Positions 18,935-28,133 of a DNA stretch of 64,000 nucleotides are shown here, one piece after another. The stretch is taken from contig NZ_LR733520.1 of the NCBI RefSeq assembly GCF_902506145.1, positions 716,057-780,056 of the forward strand, in the 5' to 3' direction. A program made the translations under genes and the position numbers. This DNA comes from Burkholderia sp. 8Y (lineage in GTDB: Bacteria > Pseudomonadota > Gammaproteobacteria > Burkholderiales > Burkholderiaceae). The notes beneath the pieces are model-generated. The model saw only the letters and a program-made list of their open reading frames with translations, did not search any database and was not told the DNA's origin. The number at the start of each line of letters is the position of its first letter. The first letter of the stretch is position 1.

Positions 18935-19413
18935 AGCTCGCGGGCTTTGCCCCGGTCGGCGACGAGCATACGCACACGCTCATTCTCGGCAGCTTTCCCG
19001 GCGTCGCGTCGCTCGCGGCGACGCAGTACTACGCGCATCCGCGTAATCAGTTCTGGCGGCTCGTCGGCGCGGTCATCGACGAACCGTTGCACGCGCTCGC
19101 CTATGAAGCGCGACTCGTGCGGTTAATGGAACACGGCATCGGCTTGTGGGACGTGCTCGCCGCCTGCGAGCGCGAAGGCAGCCTCGACAGCGCGATCCGC
19201 CACGCATCCCCGAACGACTTCGCCGCGTTTCACGCGCGCTTTCCGAAGCTGCGCAAGGTGTGCTTCAACGGCAAGACATCGGGCAAATTCGCGCCCGTGA
19301 TCGCCGCCGCCGGCTACGCGACGCTCGTGCTGCCGTCGTCCAGTCCGGCCAATGCTATCCTCTCGTTCGATCAAAAATTGCGCATCTGGCGCGACATTCT
19401 CAGCACACAATGA
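18931..19413 (+). CDS. DNA-deoxyinosine glycosylase (uracil-DNA glycosylase superfamily, family 6)
   Basis: 160-residue base-excision enzyme expected to remove hypoxanthine arising from adenine deamination. It carries the family pattern [28 protein letters not shown] near the N-terminus, [18 protein letters not shown] in the middle and LPSSSPANA near the end, as in the hypoxanthine-DNA glycosylase group. The start overlaps the ubiC stop by 4 nt and its stop overlaps the next start by 4 nt, so the three genes form a tightly coupled unit. No functional link with ubiquinone or polyamine metabolism is obvious. Confidence 0.88.
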   Translation: MKLAGFAPVGDEHTHTLILGSFPGVASLAATQYYAHPRNQFWRLVGAVIDEPLHALAYEARLVRLMEHGIGLWDVLAACEREGSLDSAIRHASPNDFAAFHARFPKLRKVCFNGKTSGKFAPVIAAAGYATLVLPSSSPANAILSFDQKLRIWRDILSTQ

Positions 19414-20294
19414 CGACTCTCATCAAGCGCGCATCGGCCGAAGCGCGCGCGTTCAGCCGCAAGAAAGGCAGCAAGCATCGACACGACGAGGACGACCTCG
19501 CCAACGCGCCGCGCATCGACGCGCCGCGCAAGCCGCGTTTCGCGCCCGTGACGTTCTCCGAAGAAGGCGGCCTGCGCTATCTGCATTTCGGCACCGAATG
19601 GGTGCAAGGCGCGATGCGCCTCAGAAAGCCCGATCACATCGAACTGGAATACGCGCAGCAGATGATGGCGTGGCTGCTCTTCATCGAGACGCCCGAGCGC
19701 ATCGTGCAACTGGGACTCGGCGCGGCGGCGCTCACGAAGTTCTGTCATCGGTATCTCGAGCGCGCGAAGGTCGAAGCGGTCGAACTGAATCCGGCGGTCG
19801 TGATCGCCGCCCGCGCGATGTTCGAACTGCCCTACGACGACGCGCGCCTCACCGTGACCGAAGGCGACGCGTGGGAGTTCGTCAACGATCGCGCGAACCA
19901 CGGCACGATCGGCGCATTGCAGATCGACATTTACGATGCCACCGCGCGCGGTCCCGTGCTCGACAGCGTGTCGTTCTATCGGGCGTGCCGCGCGTGTCTC
20001 ACGCCGCAAGCGGGCGTCGTGACGATCAATCTCTTCGGCGATCACCCGAGCTTCGTGCGCAACATGCGCCATCTCAACGAAGCATTCGGTCATCGCGTGA
20101 TCGCGCTGCCCGAAGTCCACGACGGCAATCGCGTGGCGATTGCGTTCGCCGGTCCCGCGCTCGACGTGCCGTTCGCCGCGCTCGGCGAGCGCGCGAAGGT
20201 AATCGAAGCCCAGCTCGGCTTGCCCGCGCGCAAGTGGGTCAAGGGTCTCGCCGAAAGCGCGAACCTGCCGTTGAGCGGCTCGTTCGCCATCTGA
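19410..20294 (+). CDS. Spermidine synthase-like methyltransferase-fold protein
   Basis: 294-residue protein of the polyamine aminopropyltransferase family. After a basic leader (RASAEARAFSRKKGSKHR) it shows YLHFGTEWVQGAMRL, LEYAQQMM, the nucleotide-binding loop IVQLGLGAAALTKF, the acidic residue in VEAVELNPAV and the later ALQIDIYDA, where the canonical catalytic Asp would lie. Whether it transfers aminopropyl groups or is a relative with another task is not clear: the N-terminal beta-barrel domain of classical SpeE is short here and no speD is nearby. The start ATG at 19410 overlaps the upstream stop; longer frames belong to another gene. Confidence 0.8.
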   Translation: MTTLIKRASAEARAFSRKKGSKHRHDEDDLANAPRIDAPRKPRFAPVTFSEEGGLRYLHFGTEWVQGAMRLRKPDHIELEYAQQMMAWLLFIETPERIVQLGLGAAALTKFCHRYLERAKVEAVELNPAVVIAARAMFELPYDDARLTVTEGDAWEFVNDRANHGTIGALQIDIYDATARGPVLDSVSFYRACRACLTPQAGVVTINLFGDHPSFVRNMRHLNEAFGHRVIALPEVHDGNRVAIAFAGPALDVPFAALGERAKVIEAQLGLPARKWVKGLAESANLPLSGSFAI

Positions 20295-20313
20295 GCGAAG
20301 CGAATCGGGCAGG

Positions 20314-20338
20314 GCGCTGACGTCGGTCAGCGCCTTTC
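20314..20338 (+). terminator. Probable terminator after the spermidine synthase-like gene
   Basis: Hairpin GGCGCTGAC (20314-20322), 4-nt loop, GTCAGCGCC (20327-20335), followed by only three T residues. It lies 19 nt after the stop and before the promoter of the next operon; the short T-run makes it weak. Confidence 0.55.
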
Positions 20339-20369
20339 ACATCTGGGGAATGCTCGGGATTCTCCCTGC

Positions 20370-20397
20370 TTGACCGTGTTTTGGCGGTCCCTATACT
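20370..20397 (+). promoter_or_regulatory. Sigma-70 promoter for the DUF3311-mctP operon
   Basis: TTGACC at 20370-20375, 16-nt spacer, TATACT at 20392-20397: five of six matches in both boxes. It follows the preceding terminator and leaves a leader of about 105 nt before the DUF3311 start. Confidence 0.65.
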
Positions 20398-20511
20398 CCT
20401 CCTGTTATTTCGGGGCGCTATCTGCGGCGTGTCGTCTGCGCGAGAGCCGCTTCGAACGGCTCCGCGGGCCACGGCTCGAAGCGAATGCTCAAAAACAAAC
20501 TGGAGACCATC

Positions 20512-20766
20512 ATGGCTCAAGATCCGGGCCGCACTGGACAACCTCGCAACAAGCATTGGCTGTGGCTTCTGATCCTCCCGTGGATCGGCGTGGTGTGGGT
20601 GCCGTTTTACAACAAGATCGAGCCCGTGCTGTGGGGCTTTCCGTTCTTCTATTGGTATCAGCTTCTCTGGGTGCTGATCAGCGCGGTCATCACGGCCCTC
20701 GTCTACAAGAAAACCAAGGCGCTGTCGTCCGGCCGCGCGGGGCAGGGCCAAGGAGGCGCGCGATGA
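20512..20766 (+). CDS. DUF3311 family small membrane protein
   Basis: 84-residue protein with two hydrophobic helices (about residues 16-35 and 48-70) and charged ends; it matches the DUF3311 pattern (LLILPWIGVVWVPFYNK, PFFYWYQLLWV). Such proteins are commonly encoded just before sodium:solute symporters and may be small partner subunits, as YjcH is for ActP; that role is inferred from context. The ATG at 20512 has GGAGA upstream. An in-frame ATG at 20485 is possible. The stop codon overlaps the start of the symporter gene. Confidence 0.85.
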   Translation: MAQDPGRTGQPRNKHWLWLLILPWIGVVWVPFYNKIEPVLWGFPFFYWYQLLWVLISAVITALVYKKTKALSSGRAGQGQGGAR

Positions 20767-22316
20767 TGAACGCAACGGCAACTTTCGTATTCGTTCTGTT
20801 TTTCGTCGGGGTGACGATTCTCGGCTTTATCGCGGCGCACTGGCGCAAGGCCGATCTGGGCCAGCTCGACGAGTGGGGTCTCGGCGGCCGGCGCTTCGGC
20901 ACCATCGTGACATGGTTCCTGCTCGGCGGCGATCTCTACACTGCGTACACCTTCGTCGCGGTGCCGGCGCTCGTGTTCGGCGCGGGCGCGACGGGCTTCT
21001 TCGCGCTGCCGTACACCATCCTGATCTATCCGTTCGCGTTCGTCGTGTTTCCGAAGCTGTGGAGCATCGCGAAGCGTCACGGCTATGTCACCGCCGCCGA
21101 CTTCGTGCACGCGCGCTACAACAGCCGCATGCTCGCGCTCGCAGTCGCGGTGACGGGCATCGTCGCGACCATGCCGTATATCGCGCTTCAACTCGTCGGC
21201 ATCGAAGTGGTGATCGGCGCGCTCGGCTTCAGCACGCAGGGCTTCGTGGGCGATCTGCCGCTCATCATCGCGTTCGCGATCCTTGCGGCCTACACGTACA
21301 CGTCCGGCCTGCGGGCGCCCGCGATGATCGCTGTCGTCAAGGACGTGCTGATCTACATCACCATCATCGCCGCGATGATCGTGATTCCGGCGCAACTCGG
21401 CGGCTTCGGGCATATCTTCGGCACGGTGCCGCCCGCGAAGCTGCTGCTGAAGGCGCCGGACACCGCGAGTCTGAACGGCTACAGCGCCTACGCGACGCTC
21501 GCGGTCGGCTCGGCGCTCGCGCTCTTCCTGTATCCGCACTCGGTGACGGCGATTCTCTCGTCCAATTCGGGCAACACCATTCGCCGCAACATGGCGCTCT
21601 TGCCGGCGTATTCGCTGGTGCTCGGGCTGCTCGCGTTGCTCGGCTACATGGCGCTCGCCTCGGGCGTGAAGGACATGCCGGAATACGCGTCGTACTTCAA
21701 GGCGTATGGCGCGAACTTCGCGGTTCCGGCGCTGTTCCTGCACTACTTCCCGTCGTGGTTCGTCGGCGTGGCGTTCGCGGCCATCGGCATCGGCGCGCTG
21801 GTTCCGGCGGCGATCATGTCGATCGCAGCGGCCAATCTGTACACGCGCAACGTGCATCGCGAGTTCCTCAACCGCTCGATGACGCCGGAGCAGGAAACGA
21901 ACGTTGCCAAGCTCGTCTCGCTGATCGTGAAGGTCGGTGCGGTCGTGTTCATTCTGGCGCTGCCGCTCACCTACGCGATCCAGCTGCAACTGCTCGGCGG
22001 CATCTGGATCATTCAGACGCTGCCCGCGCTCGTGCTCGGCCTCTATACGCGCGTGCTGGATCATCGCGGCCTGCTGATCGGCTGGGCCGTCGGGATTGCA
22101 TCAGGCACGTGGATGGCCGTCTCGCTTCAGTTGAAGGGCTCGATCTTCACGGTGCACATGTTCGGCTACGCGGTGCCGGGCTATGCGGCGGTGTGGGCGC
22201 TGATCCTCAACCTGATCGTGTCGGTGGGCGTGAGCGTGCTGGTGCGCGCCATCGGCCTCAAGCGGTCCGATGACCGCACGCGGCCGGAAGATTATCTGGA
22301 CGTCGTCGAAAGTTGA
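20763..22316 (+). CDS. mctP: Sodium:solute symporter, monocarboxylate permease MctP type
   Basis: 517-residue SSS-family inner-membrane protein with about 13 hydrophobic helices. N-terminal DEWGLGGRRFGTIVTWFLLGGDLYTAYTF and the GFFALPYTILIYPFAF segment fit the monocarboxylate uptake (MctP-like) branch, which takes up lactate, pyruvate, acetate or short monocarboxylates. The exact substrate is inferred. The ATG at 20763 overlaps the DUF3311 stop; the longer open frame extends upstream of the promoter and is not used. The DUF3311 gene and this one form a two-gene operon closed by a terminator. Confidence 0.85.
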   Translation: MMNATATFVFVLFFVGVTILGFIAAHWRKADLGQLDEWGLGGRRFGTIVTWFLLGGDLYTAYTFVAVPALVFGAGATGFFALPYTILIYPFAFVVFPKLWSIAKRHGYVTAADFVHARYNSRMLALAVAVTGIVATMPYIALQLVGIEVVIGALGFSTQGFVGDLPLIIAFAILAAYTYTSGLRAPAMIAVVKDVLIYITIIAAMIVIPAQLGGFGHIFGTVPPAKLLLKAPDTASLNGYSAYATLAVGSALALFLYPHSVTAILSSNSGNTIRRNMALLPAYSLVLGLLALLGYMALASGVKDMPEYASYFKAYGANFAVPALFLHYFPSWFVGVAFAAIGIGALVPAAIMSIAAANLYTRNVHREFLNRSMTPEQETNVAKLVSLIVKVGAVVFILALPLTYAIQLQLLGGIWIIQTLPALVLGLYTRVLDHRGLLIGWAVGIASGTWMAVSLQLKGSIFTVHMFGYAVPGYAAVWALILNLIVSVGVSVLVRAIGLKRSDDRTRPEDYLDVVES

Positions 22317-22371
22317 CGAAATGCTGAGACCCCGCGCCGCGTCTGATGACGCGGCAGCCGTCTGATACGCT

Positions 22372-22410
22372 AACGCCCGTAATGGCCTTCGGCCGTTGCG
22401 GGCGTTTTCC
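22372..22410 (+). terminator. Terminator after mctP
   Basis: AACGCCCG at 22372-22379 pairs with CGGGCGTT at 22399-22406; an inner GGCC-TTC-GGCC hairpin sits within the loop. TTTTCC follows. Located 55 nt after the symporter stop. Confidence 0.75.
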
Positions 22411-22455
22411 TTGACGCCCGCTGATCGACAAACCGCCTACCGACGCGAGCGACTC

Positions 22456-23547
22456 ATGTTTTCATCGACATCGGCGTCAGCGCACAAAAGCCGCGCGATG
22501 CGGCTGTTGCACGGCCTGGCGTCACCGTTCTTCCGCTATCGCCATGCGAAGACGATTCACGCCGTGCGCGTCGCGCTCGGCATGGCGGCGTCGTTTCTCG
22601 TCACGACGGGCATCAACGTGCCCCACGGCAGTTGGGCGTCGGTGTCGCTGCTGGTGGTGGTCGGCGGCTTGCAGCACTACGGCAATATCCGCAAGAAGGC
22701 GGCGGAGCGCGCGCTCGGCACGGCGCTCGGTGCGGCCATCGGACTCGTGCTGATTCTCGTCCAGACGATATTCGGCTCGCTCACGCTGTTCTTCGTTTTG
22801 ATGTCCGCCATCGCCGGGGCGTGCGCGTATTACGCGATCGGCAAGGCAGGCTACGTCGCGCTGCTCACGGCCATCACGATGGTCATCGTCGCGGGCCACG
22901 GCGATTCGCCGTTCGATGTCGGCTTGTGGCGCACCGCGAACGTGCTGATCGGCATTGCCATCGCGCTGGCGTTCTCGTTCGTGCTGCCGCAGTACGCGAC
23001 GTATTCGTGGCGCTATCGGCTCGCCGACAATCTGCGCGAATGCGCGCGTCTCTACGGCGCATTGCTCGACGGCACGCCCTTGATGGCCGAAGAAACCGCG
23101 CGCCGCTTCTTCGTGATGAGTCAGCGCCTCGTGCAGTCGCGCTCGCTGATGGAGTCAGTCGCCAAGGAAACGCATGTGCCGGTTGCGCGGCTCGAGGAGA
23201 TCCAGCGGCTGCATCGCTCGATTCTCGCCGCGCTGGAAATGCTCATCACGTCGATGCCCGATACGCCGCACGGTTTCGCGCTCGCTTGCACGACGCAAGA
23301 GCAAGAGGCCCGGCAGAAGCTGCTGAAGATGGCGCGCGCACTGCGCTTCGGGCGCGTCGGCTTGCTCTACGTGCGTGCCGACGCGAATGCGGGCACGAGC
23401 GCGCCAGCGGAAAGAGGCGATGATTCGACGCAGGGCATGCACTGGCTCGCGATGCGTTTCGCGGAGCAGGTGGATCGCTTGCGGCTGCGTCTGAGCGAAA
23501 TCGAGCGTCAGTGGAATATAGAAGGCGCGCGGCCGCTCGGCGGCTGA
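22456..23547 (+). CDS. FUSC family membrane protein (aromatic acid exporter-like)
   Basis: 363-residue inner-membrane protein. An N-terminal block of about six hydrophobic helices (residues 35-185, including HGSWASVSLLVVVGGLQHYGNIRKKAAERALGTALGA split by charged loops) is followed by a cytoplasmic helical region, as in the fusaric-acid-resistance/YccS group. These export aromatic or other weak acids; no HlyD-type or outer-membrane partner is adjacent, so the substrate and even transport are unproven. The ATG at 22456 is used because the longer frame to 22396 starts inside the mctP terminator. It is convergent with the next gene, 12 nt away. Confidence 0.8.
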   Translation: MFSSTSASAHKSRAMRLLHGLASPFFRYRHAKTIHAVRVALGMAASFLVTTGINVPHGSWASVSLLVVVGGLQHYGNIRKKAAERALGTALGAAIGLVLILVQTIFGSLTLFFVLMSAIAGACAYYAIGKAGYVALLTAITMVIVAGHGDSPFDVGLWRTANVLIGIAIALAFSFVLPQYATYSWRYRLADNLRECARLYGALLDGTPLMAEETARRFFVMSQRLVQSRSLMESVAKETHVPVARLEEIQRLHRSILAALEMLITSMPDTPHGFALACTTQEQEARQKLLKMARALRFGRVGLLYVRADANAGTSAPAERGDDSTQGMHWLAMRFAEQVDRLRLRLSEIERQWNIEGARPLGG

Positions 23548-23559
23548 CGCGCCGTGCGC

Positions 23560-24021
23560 TTAAGCCTGGGCCGCCGCGTCCTGCGGCGGTTGAGGCGCTT
23601 CGGCCGATTCCATCGCGTTGACGACGTTGATCAGCCAAGGCACGCCGAAGCGGTCTTTCAGCATGCCGAAGCCGGCGGTGAAGAACGTGGACTGCCACGG
23701 CGTGAGGACGGTGCCGCCTTCGCTCAGCGCATTGAACGTGTGCTCGCCCGATTCGGCGTCTTCTGCGCCGATCGACAGCGTGAAACCGTGGTAATCGCGC
23801 GGCGGCTGGCCGAACTGGCCGTCCGATACCATGATCGCCGTGCCGCCGACGCTAAAGAGCGCGTGCATGACCTTGTCATGCCACTCGGCCGGCACGTTCG
23901 CCGCGTCGGGTGTGTCGCGGAAGCGAATCAGCGTCTGAATCTGCGCGCCAAACGCGGCTTGATACAGCGCGAGTGCGTCCGCGCAATCTCCATTGAAGAA
24001 AAGATACGTGTCCAGTTGCAT
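23560..24021 (-). CDS. VOC family protein, PhnB-like
   Basis: 153-residue single-domain protein with MQLDTYLFFNGDCADALALYQAAFGA, the usual opening of PhnB-type VOC proteins, and FGMLKDRFGVPWLIN near the end. PhnB-like proteins are often annotated as 3-demethylubiquinone methyltransferase-like, but the fold is VOC and the function is not known. The ATG at 24021 is preferred over an in-frame start at 24108 that adds a non-family leader. It stands alone, convergent with the FUSC gene. Confidence 0.85.
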   Translation of the reverse strand: MQLDTYLFFNGDCADALALYQAAFGAQIQTLIRFRDTPDAANVPAEWHDKVMHALFSVGGTAIMVSDGQFGQPPRDYHGFTLSIGAEDAESGEHTFNALSEGGTVLTPWQSTFFTAGFGMLKDRFGVPWLINVVNAMESAEAPQPPQDAAAQA

Positions 24022-24199
24022 TGAATGCTTCTCCGAGCCCAGGCGGCGCTCCCGCCAAAGCACGAAGTCTATTTCAACCGGATACGGCGCCGACCCCGAG
24101 AATGTCAATTTACGTCAAACAACGCCCGAAGCCGTACTTGTCCGAAGGTCGTCGCCGCTGAAGAAGCCGGAGGCGCGCGGAACGCGTCTCCGGTGTCGC

Positions 24200-25153
24200 T
24201 TACTGCAACGCCGTGATCAGCTTTTCAAGCTTGATTGCATCGGCGGCGAACGCGCGGATGCCTTCCGCGAGCTTTTCCGTCGCCATGGCGTCTTCGTTGA
24301 CAGCGAAGCGGAACGTCGGCTCGTCGACGCTGATCTTCTCGATGTTCTCGTTGTCCGCTGCCTCGGGCGACAGTTTGCGCTCGACCTTCTCGTCGCTATC
24401 GGCCAGTTTCTTGAGCAGGTCCGGGCTGATCGTCAGCAGGTCGCAGCCGGCCAGTTCGGTGATCTGGCTCACGGTGCGGAAGCTCGCGCCCATTACCTCT
24501 GTCTTGTAGCCGAACTTCTTGTAGTACGAGTAGATGCGGCGCACCGAGTGCACGCCCGGATCGTTCGCGCCGCCGTTCTTCACTTCGTCCCATTCGGCGC
24601 CGGCCGACTTCTTGTACCAGTCGTAGATGCGGCCGACGAACGGCGAAATAAGTTGCGCGCCTGCTTCGGCGCACGCTGCGGCCTGCGCGAGCGAGAAAAG
24701 CAGCGTCATGTTGCAGCGGATGCCTTCCTTCTGCAGCACTTCGGCCGCGCGGATGCCTTCCCACGTCGACGCGAGCTTGATGAGCACGCGCTCACGGTTG
24801 ATGCCCGCGCCTTCGTACAGCTTGATGATTTCGCGGCCCTTGTCGATGGACGCCTTGGTGTCGAACGACAGCCGCGCGTCCACTTCGGTCGAGACGCGGC
24901 CCGGGACGATCTTCAGAATTTCGGTGCCGAAGGCGATCAGCAGATGATCGATGATCTGGCCCATCGGCTTGCCGGCGTGCTCCTTGACGGTCTTCTCGAG
25001 CAGCGGCTTGTAGTCGTCCTTCTGGACGGCCTTCAGGATCAGCGACGGGTTGGTCGTCGCGTCCTGCGGCTTGAACTGAACGAATTGCTGGAAGTCGCCC
25101 GTATCGGCGACGACGGTGGTGTATTGCTTGAGCTGGTCGAGAGCGGATGTCAT
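24200..25153 (-). CDS. tal: Transaldolase
   Basis: 317-residue enzyme of the non-oxidative pentose phosphate pathway: it moves a dihydroxyacetone unit from sedoheptulose 7-phosphate to glyceraldehyde 3-phosphate. Signatures are [10 protein letters not shown] near residue 33, the Schiff-base Lys126 in [13 protein letters not shown], and [13 protein letters not shown]. The length fits the TalB-type subfamily. The start [10 protein letters not shown] at 25153 is favoured over an upstream in-frame start at 25171. No pentose-phosphate neighbour is present. Confidence 0.96.
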   Translation of the reverse strand: MTSALDQLKQYTTVVADTGDFQQFVQFKPQDATTNPSLILKAVQKDDYKPLLEKTVKEHAGKPMGQIIDHLLIAFGTEILKIVPGRVSTEVDARLSFDTKASIDKGREIIKLYEGAGINRERVLIKLASTWEGIRAAEVLQKEGIRCNMTLLFSLAQAAACAEAGAQLISPFVGRIYDWYKKSAGAEWDEVKNGGANDPGVHSVRRIYSYYKKFGYKTEVMGASFRTVSQITELAGCDLLTISPDLLKKLADSDEKVERKLSPEAADNENIEKISVDEPTFRFAVNEDAMATEKLAEGIRAFAADAIKLEKLITALQ

Positions 25154-25375
25154 GTCGAGTCGTCGGCGCACTGCGCCTTGTCAAATTGCGGTAACCCGCG
25201 GGATGTCCATGATCGCGATGCCGGAAAGCGCCTTGACGGCGCGAGGCTCGCCCCTATTGCCAATATCTCATTCTAGTCCCGCGCGGGCGGTTCGCGCTTG
25301 AGCGTGCGCGGCGGTGGTTCGACCGAAAGCGCACCGGGGCGTTCCGTCGCCGAGGGGAGAAGGGCGATTCGTTCG

Positions 25376-25621
25376 TCAGTCGACGGCGTAGGCGAGTTCG
25401 TGCCAGCGCCGCACGGTGCCGGAGCCGAGCTGTCCGCGCGCGAAGCGCATGTTGCGCACTTCTTCCAGCGCGCGGGCGTCCTTTTCGGAATCGCCGCAGC
25501 TCATTTTCAGGACGACGTCCTGAACGTGGCCGGCGTCGTCGAGCAGCACGCGAACGATCGTCTTGCGCTTCTGGGCGCCGGGCGGCGCGGTGCGCGCCAG
25601 CAGTTTGTCGAGTAAAGCCAT
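25376..25621 (-). CDS. Small conserved-looking protein, unknown function
   Basis: 81-residue soluble protein beginning MALLDKLLARTAPPG and ending RRWHELAYAVD, with IVRVLLDDAGHVQDVVLKMSC in the middle. The DDAGHVQDVVL segment resembles the strand pattern of small energy-transducer (TonB-type) C-terminal folds, but this is only an impression. It is in the minus-strand run with BenE, 86 nt downstream of it. The codon pattern (GC at third positions) supports coding. I do not recognise the family. Confidence 0.65.
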   Translation of the reverse strand: MALLDKLLARTAPPGAQKRKTIVRVLLDDAGHVQDVVLKMSCGDSEKDARALEEVRNMRFARGQLGSGTVRRWHELAYAVD

Positions 25622-25707
25622 CTTCGGAGTGTCGGACAGGCGGAAAATGCAGTTGCGATGCACCGGCCGGAAACCGCGTCCGGCCGATTCCTGCATTGTA
25701 GGCCGCG

Positions 25708-26907
25708 TCAGGCGCGCCGGCCGTTGAGGATCACGTGCGTCACCACGCCCGCGATCAAGCCCCAGAACGCCGGTCCGATGGAGAGCAGCGTGAGGCCGGA
25801 GGCCGTCACCATGAACGTGACGAGCGCGGGTTCGCGCTGGCGGGCTTCGTGCATCGCGTTGGCGAGGCCGCTCATGATCGAGCCGAAGAGCGCCAGCGCC
25901 GCGACCGACACGACGAGCGCCGTCGGAAACGCCGCGAACAGCGCCGCGATGGTCGCGCCGAACACGCCCGCGATCAGATAGAAGATGCCGCACCAGACCG
26001 CCGCCGTATAGCGCCGGTCGTGGCGCTCGTGCGCTTCGGGGCCGGTGCAGATGGCGGCCGTGATCGCCGCGAGATTCACGCCGTGCGAGCCGAACGGCGC
26101 GAGCACGAGCGAGGCGATGCCCGTCGTCGCGATGAGTGGCGCGGACGGCGTCGTGTAGCGGTCCGCGCGCAGCACGGCGATGCCCGGCACGTTCTGCGAG
26201 GCCATCGCGACGACGAAAAGCGGCATGCCGATGCTGACGATGGCGGACAGCGAGAACGCGGGCATCGTGAAGACGGGATGCGCGAGCGCCACGTGAAAGC
26301 GCGAAAAGTCCAGCAGGCCGAGCGCGCCCGCGACGGCCACGCCTGCCGCGAGCGTCGCCGGAATGGCATAGCGCGGCGTCGCGCGCTTGACGATCAGGTA
26401 CGTGAAGAACATCGCGAGCACGAGCGCCGTCTGATGCTCGGCGGCGCGGAAGATCTCGATGCCAATTTCGAACAGGATGCCCGCGAGCAGCGCCGCCGCG
26501 ATGCCCGACGGAATGCGCTTCATCAGCGCGTCGAACCAGCCGGTGACGCCCACCGCCGTCAGCAACAGCGCGCAGACGACGAACGCGCCGATTGCTTCGG
26601 CGTAAGGCACGTTCGGCAGCGACGTGACGAGCAGCGCCGCGCCGGGCGTCGACCACGCGACGACGATCGGCGCGCGAAAGCGCAGCGAGAGCCCGATCGT
26701 GCAGAGCGCCATGCCGATGGAAAGCGCCCAGATCCACGATGAAATCTGCGCATCCGACAGATGCGCGGCCTGTCCCGCCTGGAACATCAGCACGAGCGAA
26801 CTCGTGTAGCCGGTCATCATCGCGACGAATCCGGCGACGACCGCGGACACCGATGTATCGGAGAAAGGGCGCAGCGGGGCGTGCGCGACAGACGGCGTGG
26901 CTTTCAT
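25708..26907 (-). CDS. BenE family transporter (benzoate/membrane transport type)
   Basis: 399-residue inner-membrane protein with 11-12 hydrophobic helices. It shows the BenE patterns FVAMMTGYTSSLVLMFQAGQAA, APIVVAWSTPGAALL and GSHGVNLAAITAAIC. BenE is a proton/benzoate symporter in Acinetobacter; no ben or cat catabolic genes are adjacent here, so the substrate could be different. The start MKATPSVAHAPLRPF follows a few bases after the VWA gene stop region on the same strand (25 nt), so it may belong to the same transcript as the MoxR-GNAT-VWA genes. Confidence 0.9.
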   Translation of the reverse strand: MKATPSVAHAPLRPFSDTSVSAVVAGFVAMMTGYTSSLVLMFQAGQAAHLSDAQISSWIWALSIGMALCTIGLSLRFRAPIVVAWSTPGAALLVTSLPNVPYAEAIGAFVVCALLLTAVGVTGWFDALMKRIPSGIAAALLAGILFEIGIEIFRAAEHQTALVLAMFFTYLIVKRATPRYAIPATLAAGVAVAGALGLLDFSRFHVALAHPVFTMPAFSLSAIVSIGMPLFVVAMASQNVPGIAVLRADRYTTPSAPLIATTGIASLVLAPFGSHGVNLAAITAAICTGPEAHERHDRRYTAAVWCGIFYLIAGVFGATIAALFAAFPTALVVSVAALALFGSIMSGLANAMHEARQREPALVTFMVTASGLTLLSIGPAFWGLIAGVVTHVILNGRRA

Positions 26908-26932
26908 GCAGGGTCTGCTTCTATGGAGCGTG

Positions 26933-28108
26933 TTATTTGGACAGCGCGCGCATGGCGCTTTCGAGGCCGGACATCGTCAGCGCATACATGCGGTTGCCGA
27001 GCACATGGCGGATCGCGGTAATGGACTGGCGGTATTCCCATAGCCGCTCGGGCTCGGGATTGAGCCACGCGTGATGCGGGAATTGATCCGCGAGCCGCCG
27101 CAGCCACAGGGCGCCGGCTTCCGCGTTGTTGTATTCGACGGAGCCGCCCGGCTGAAGCACTTCGTAGGGACTCATTGTCGCGTCGCCGACGAAGATCAGC
27201 TTGTAGTCGGGCGTGAACTTGTGCAGCACGTCGAAGGTCGGCGTGCGCTCCGTGTGGCGGCGGCGATTGTTCTTCCACAAATAGTCGTAGACGCAGTTGT
27301 GGAAGTAGTAGAACTCCAGATGCTTGAACTCGGCCTTCGCGGCGGAGAACAGTTCTTCCACGCGCTTGATGTGATCGTCCATGGAGCCGCCGACATCCAG
27401 CAGCATCAGCACTTTCACGTTGTTGTGACGCTCGGGCACCATCTTGATGTCGAGCCAGCCGGCGTTCGCGGCGGTGCTGCGGATGGTTTCGGGCAGATCC
27501 AGTTCTTCGGCCGCGCCTTCGCGCGCGAAACGCCGCAAGCGCCGCAGCGCGACCTTGATGTTGCGCGTGCCGATTTCCACCTGATCGTCGTAATCGCGAA
27601 ACGCGCGCTCGTCCCAGACCTTCACCGCCGTGCGATTGCCCGCCGATTCCCCGCCGATGCGGATGCCTTCCGGGTTGTAGCCGCCATGCCCGAACGGCGA
27701 CGTGCCGCCGGTGCCGATCCACTTGTTGCCACCTTCGTGGCGCGCCTTCTGCTCGTCCATCAACTCTTTGAGGCGCTCCATGAGCTTGTCGAGACCGCCG
27801 AGCGCCTCGATGCGCTTTTTCTCTTCCGCCGTGAATTCGCGGTCGAGCCGCTTCTTGAGCCAGTCGAGCGGAATCTCGAACGCTTCGTCCGGAAGCTGCG
27901 TGACGCCGTGGAAGTACGCGCCGAACGCCCGGTCGAACTTGTCGAAGTACTTCTCGTCCTTCACGAGCGTCATGCGCGCGAGGAAATAGAACTCGTCGAG
28001 CGACGGCGAGATGACCTGCGCCTTCAACGCTTCGAGCAGCGTCAGGTATTCCTTCACCGACACGGGCAGCTTCGCGTCGCGCAGCGAGTAGAAGAAGTCG
28101 ATCAGCAT
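26933..28108 (-). CDS. VWA domain-containing CoxE-like protein
   Basis: 391-residue cytosolic protein. The C-terminal half is a von Willebrand A domain with metal site LMLLDVGGSMDDH, where the usual DxSxS has Gly at the first Ser position, as in many CoxE-like proteins. The N-terminal half is charged and helical (FFYSLRDAKLPVSVKEYLTLLEAL). Such proteins pair with MoxR AAA ATPases as metal-insertion or maturation chaperones. Here the MoxR gene is one gene upstream, with a GNAT acetyltransferase gene between them (25 nt gap). The client protein is unknown. Confidence 0.88.
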   Translation of the reverse strand: MLIDFFYSLRDAKLPVSVKEYLTLLEALKAQVISPSLDEFYFLARMTLVKDEKYFDKFDRAFGAYFHGVTQLPDEAFEIPLDWLKKRLDREFTAEEKKRIEALGGLDKLMERLKELMDEQKARHEGGNKWIGTGGTSPFGHGGYNPEGIRIGGESAGNRTAVKVWDERAFRDYDDQVEIGTRNIKVALRRLRRFAREGAAEELDLPETIRSTAANAGWLDIKMVPERHNNVKVLMLLDVGGSMDDHIKRVEELFSAAKAEFKHLEFYYFHNCVYDYLWKNNRRRHTERTPTFDVLHKFTPDYKLIFVGDATMSPYEVLQPGGSVEYNNAEAGALWLRRLADQFPHHAWLNPEPERLWEYRQSITAIRHVLGNRMYALTMSGLESAMRALSK

Positions 28109-28133
28109 GGCGCGCTTTCCTTCGTGACGTGAA

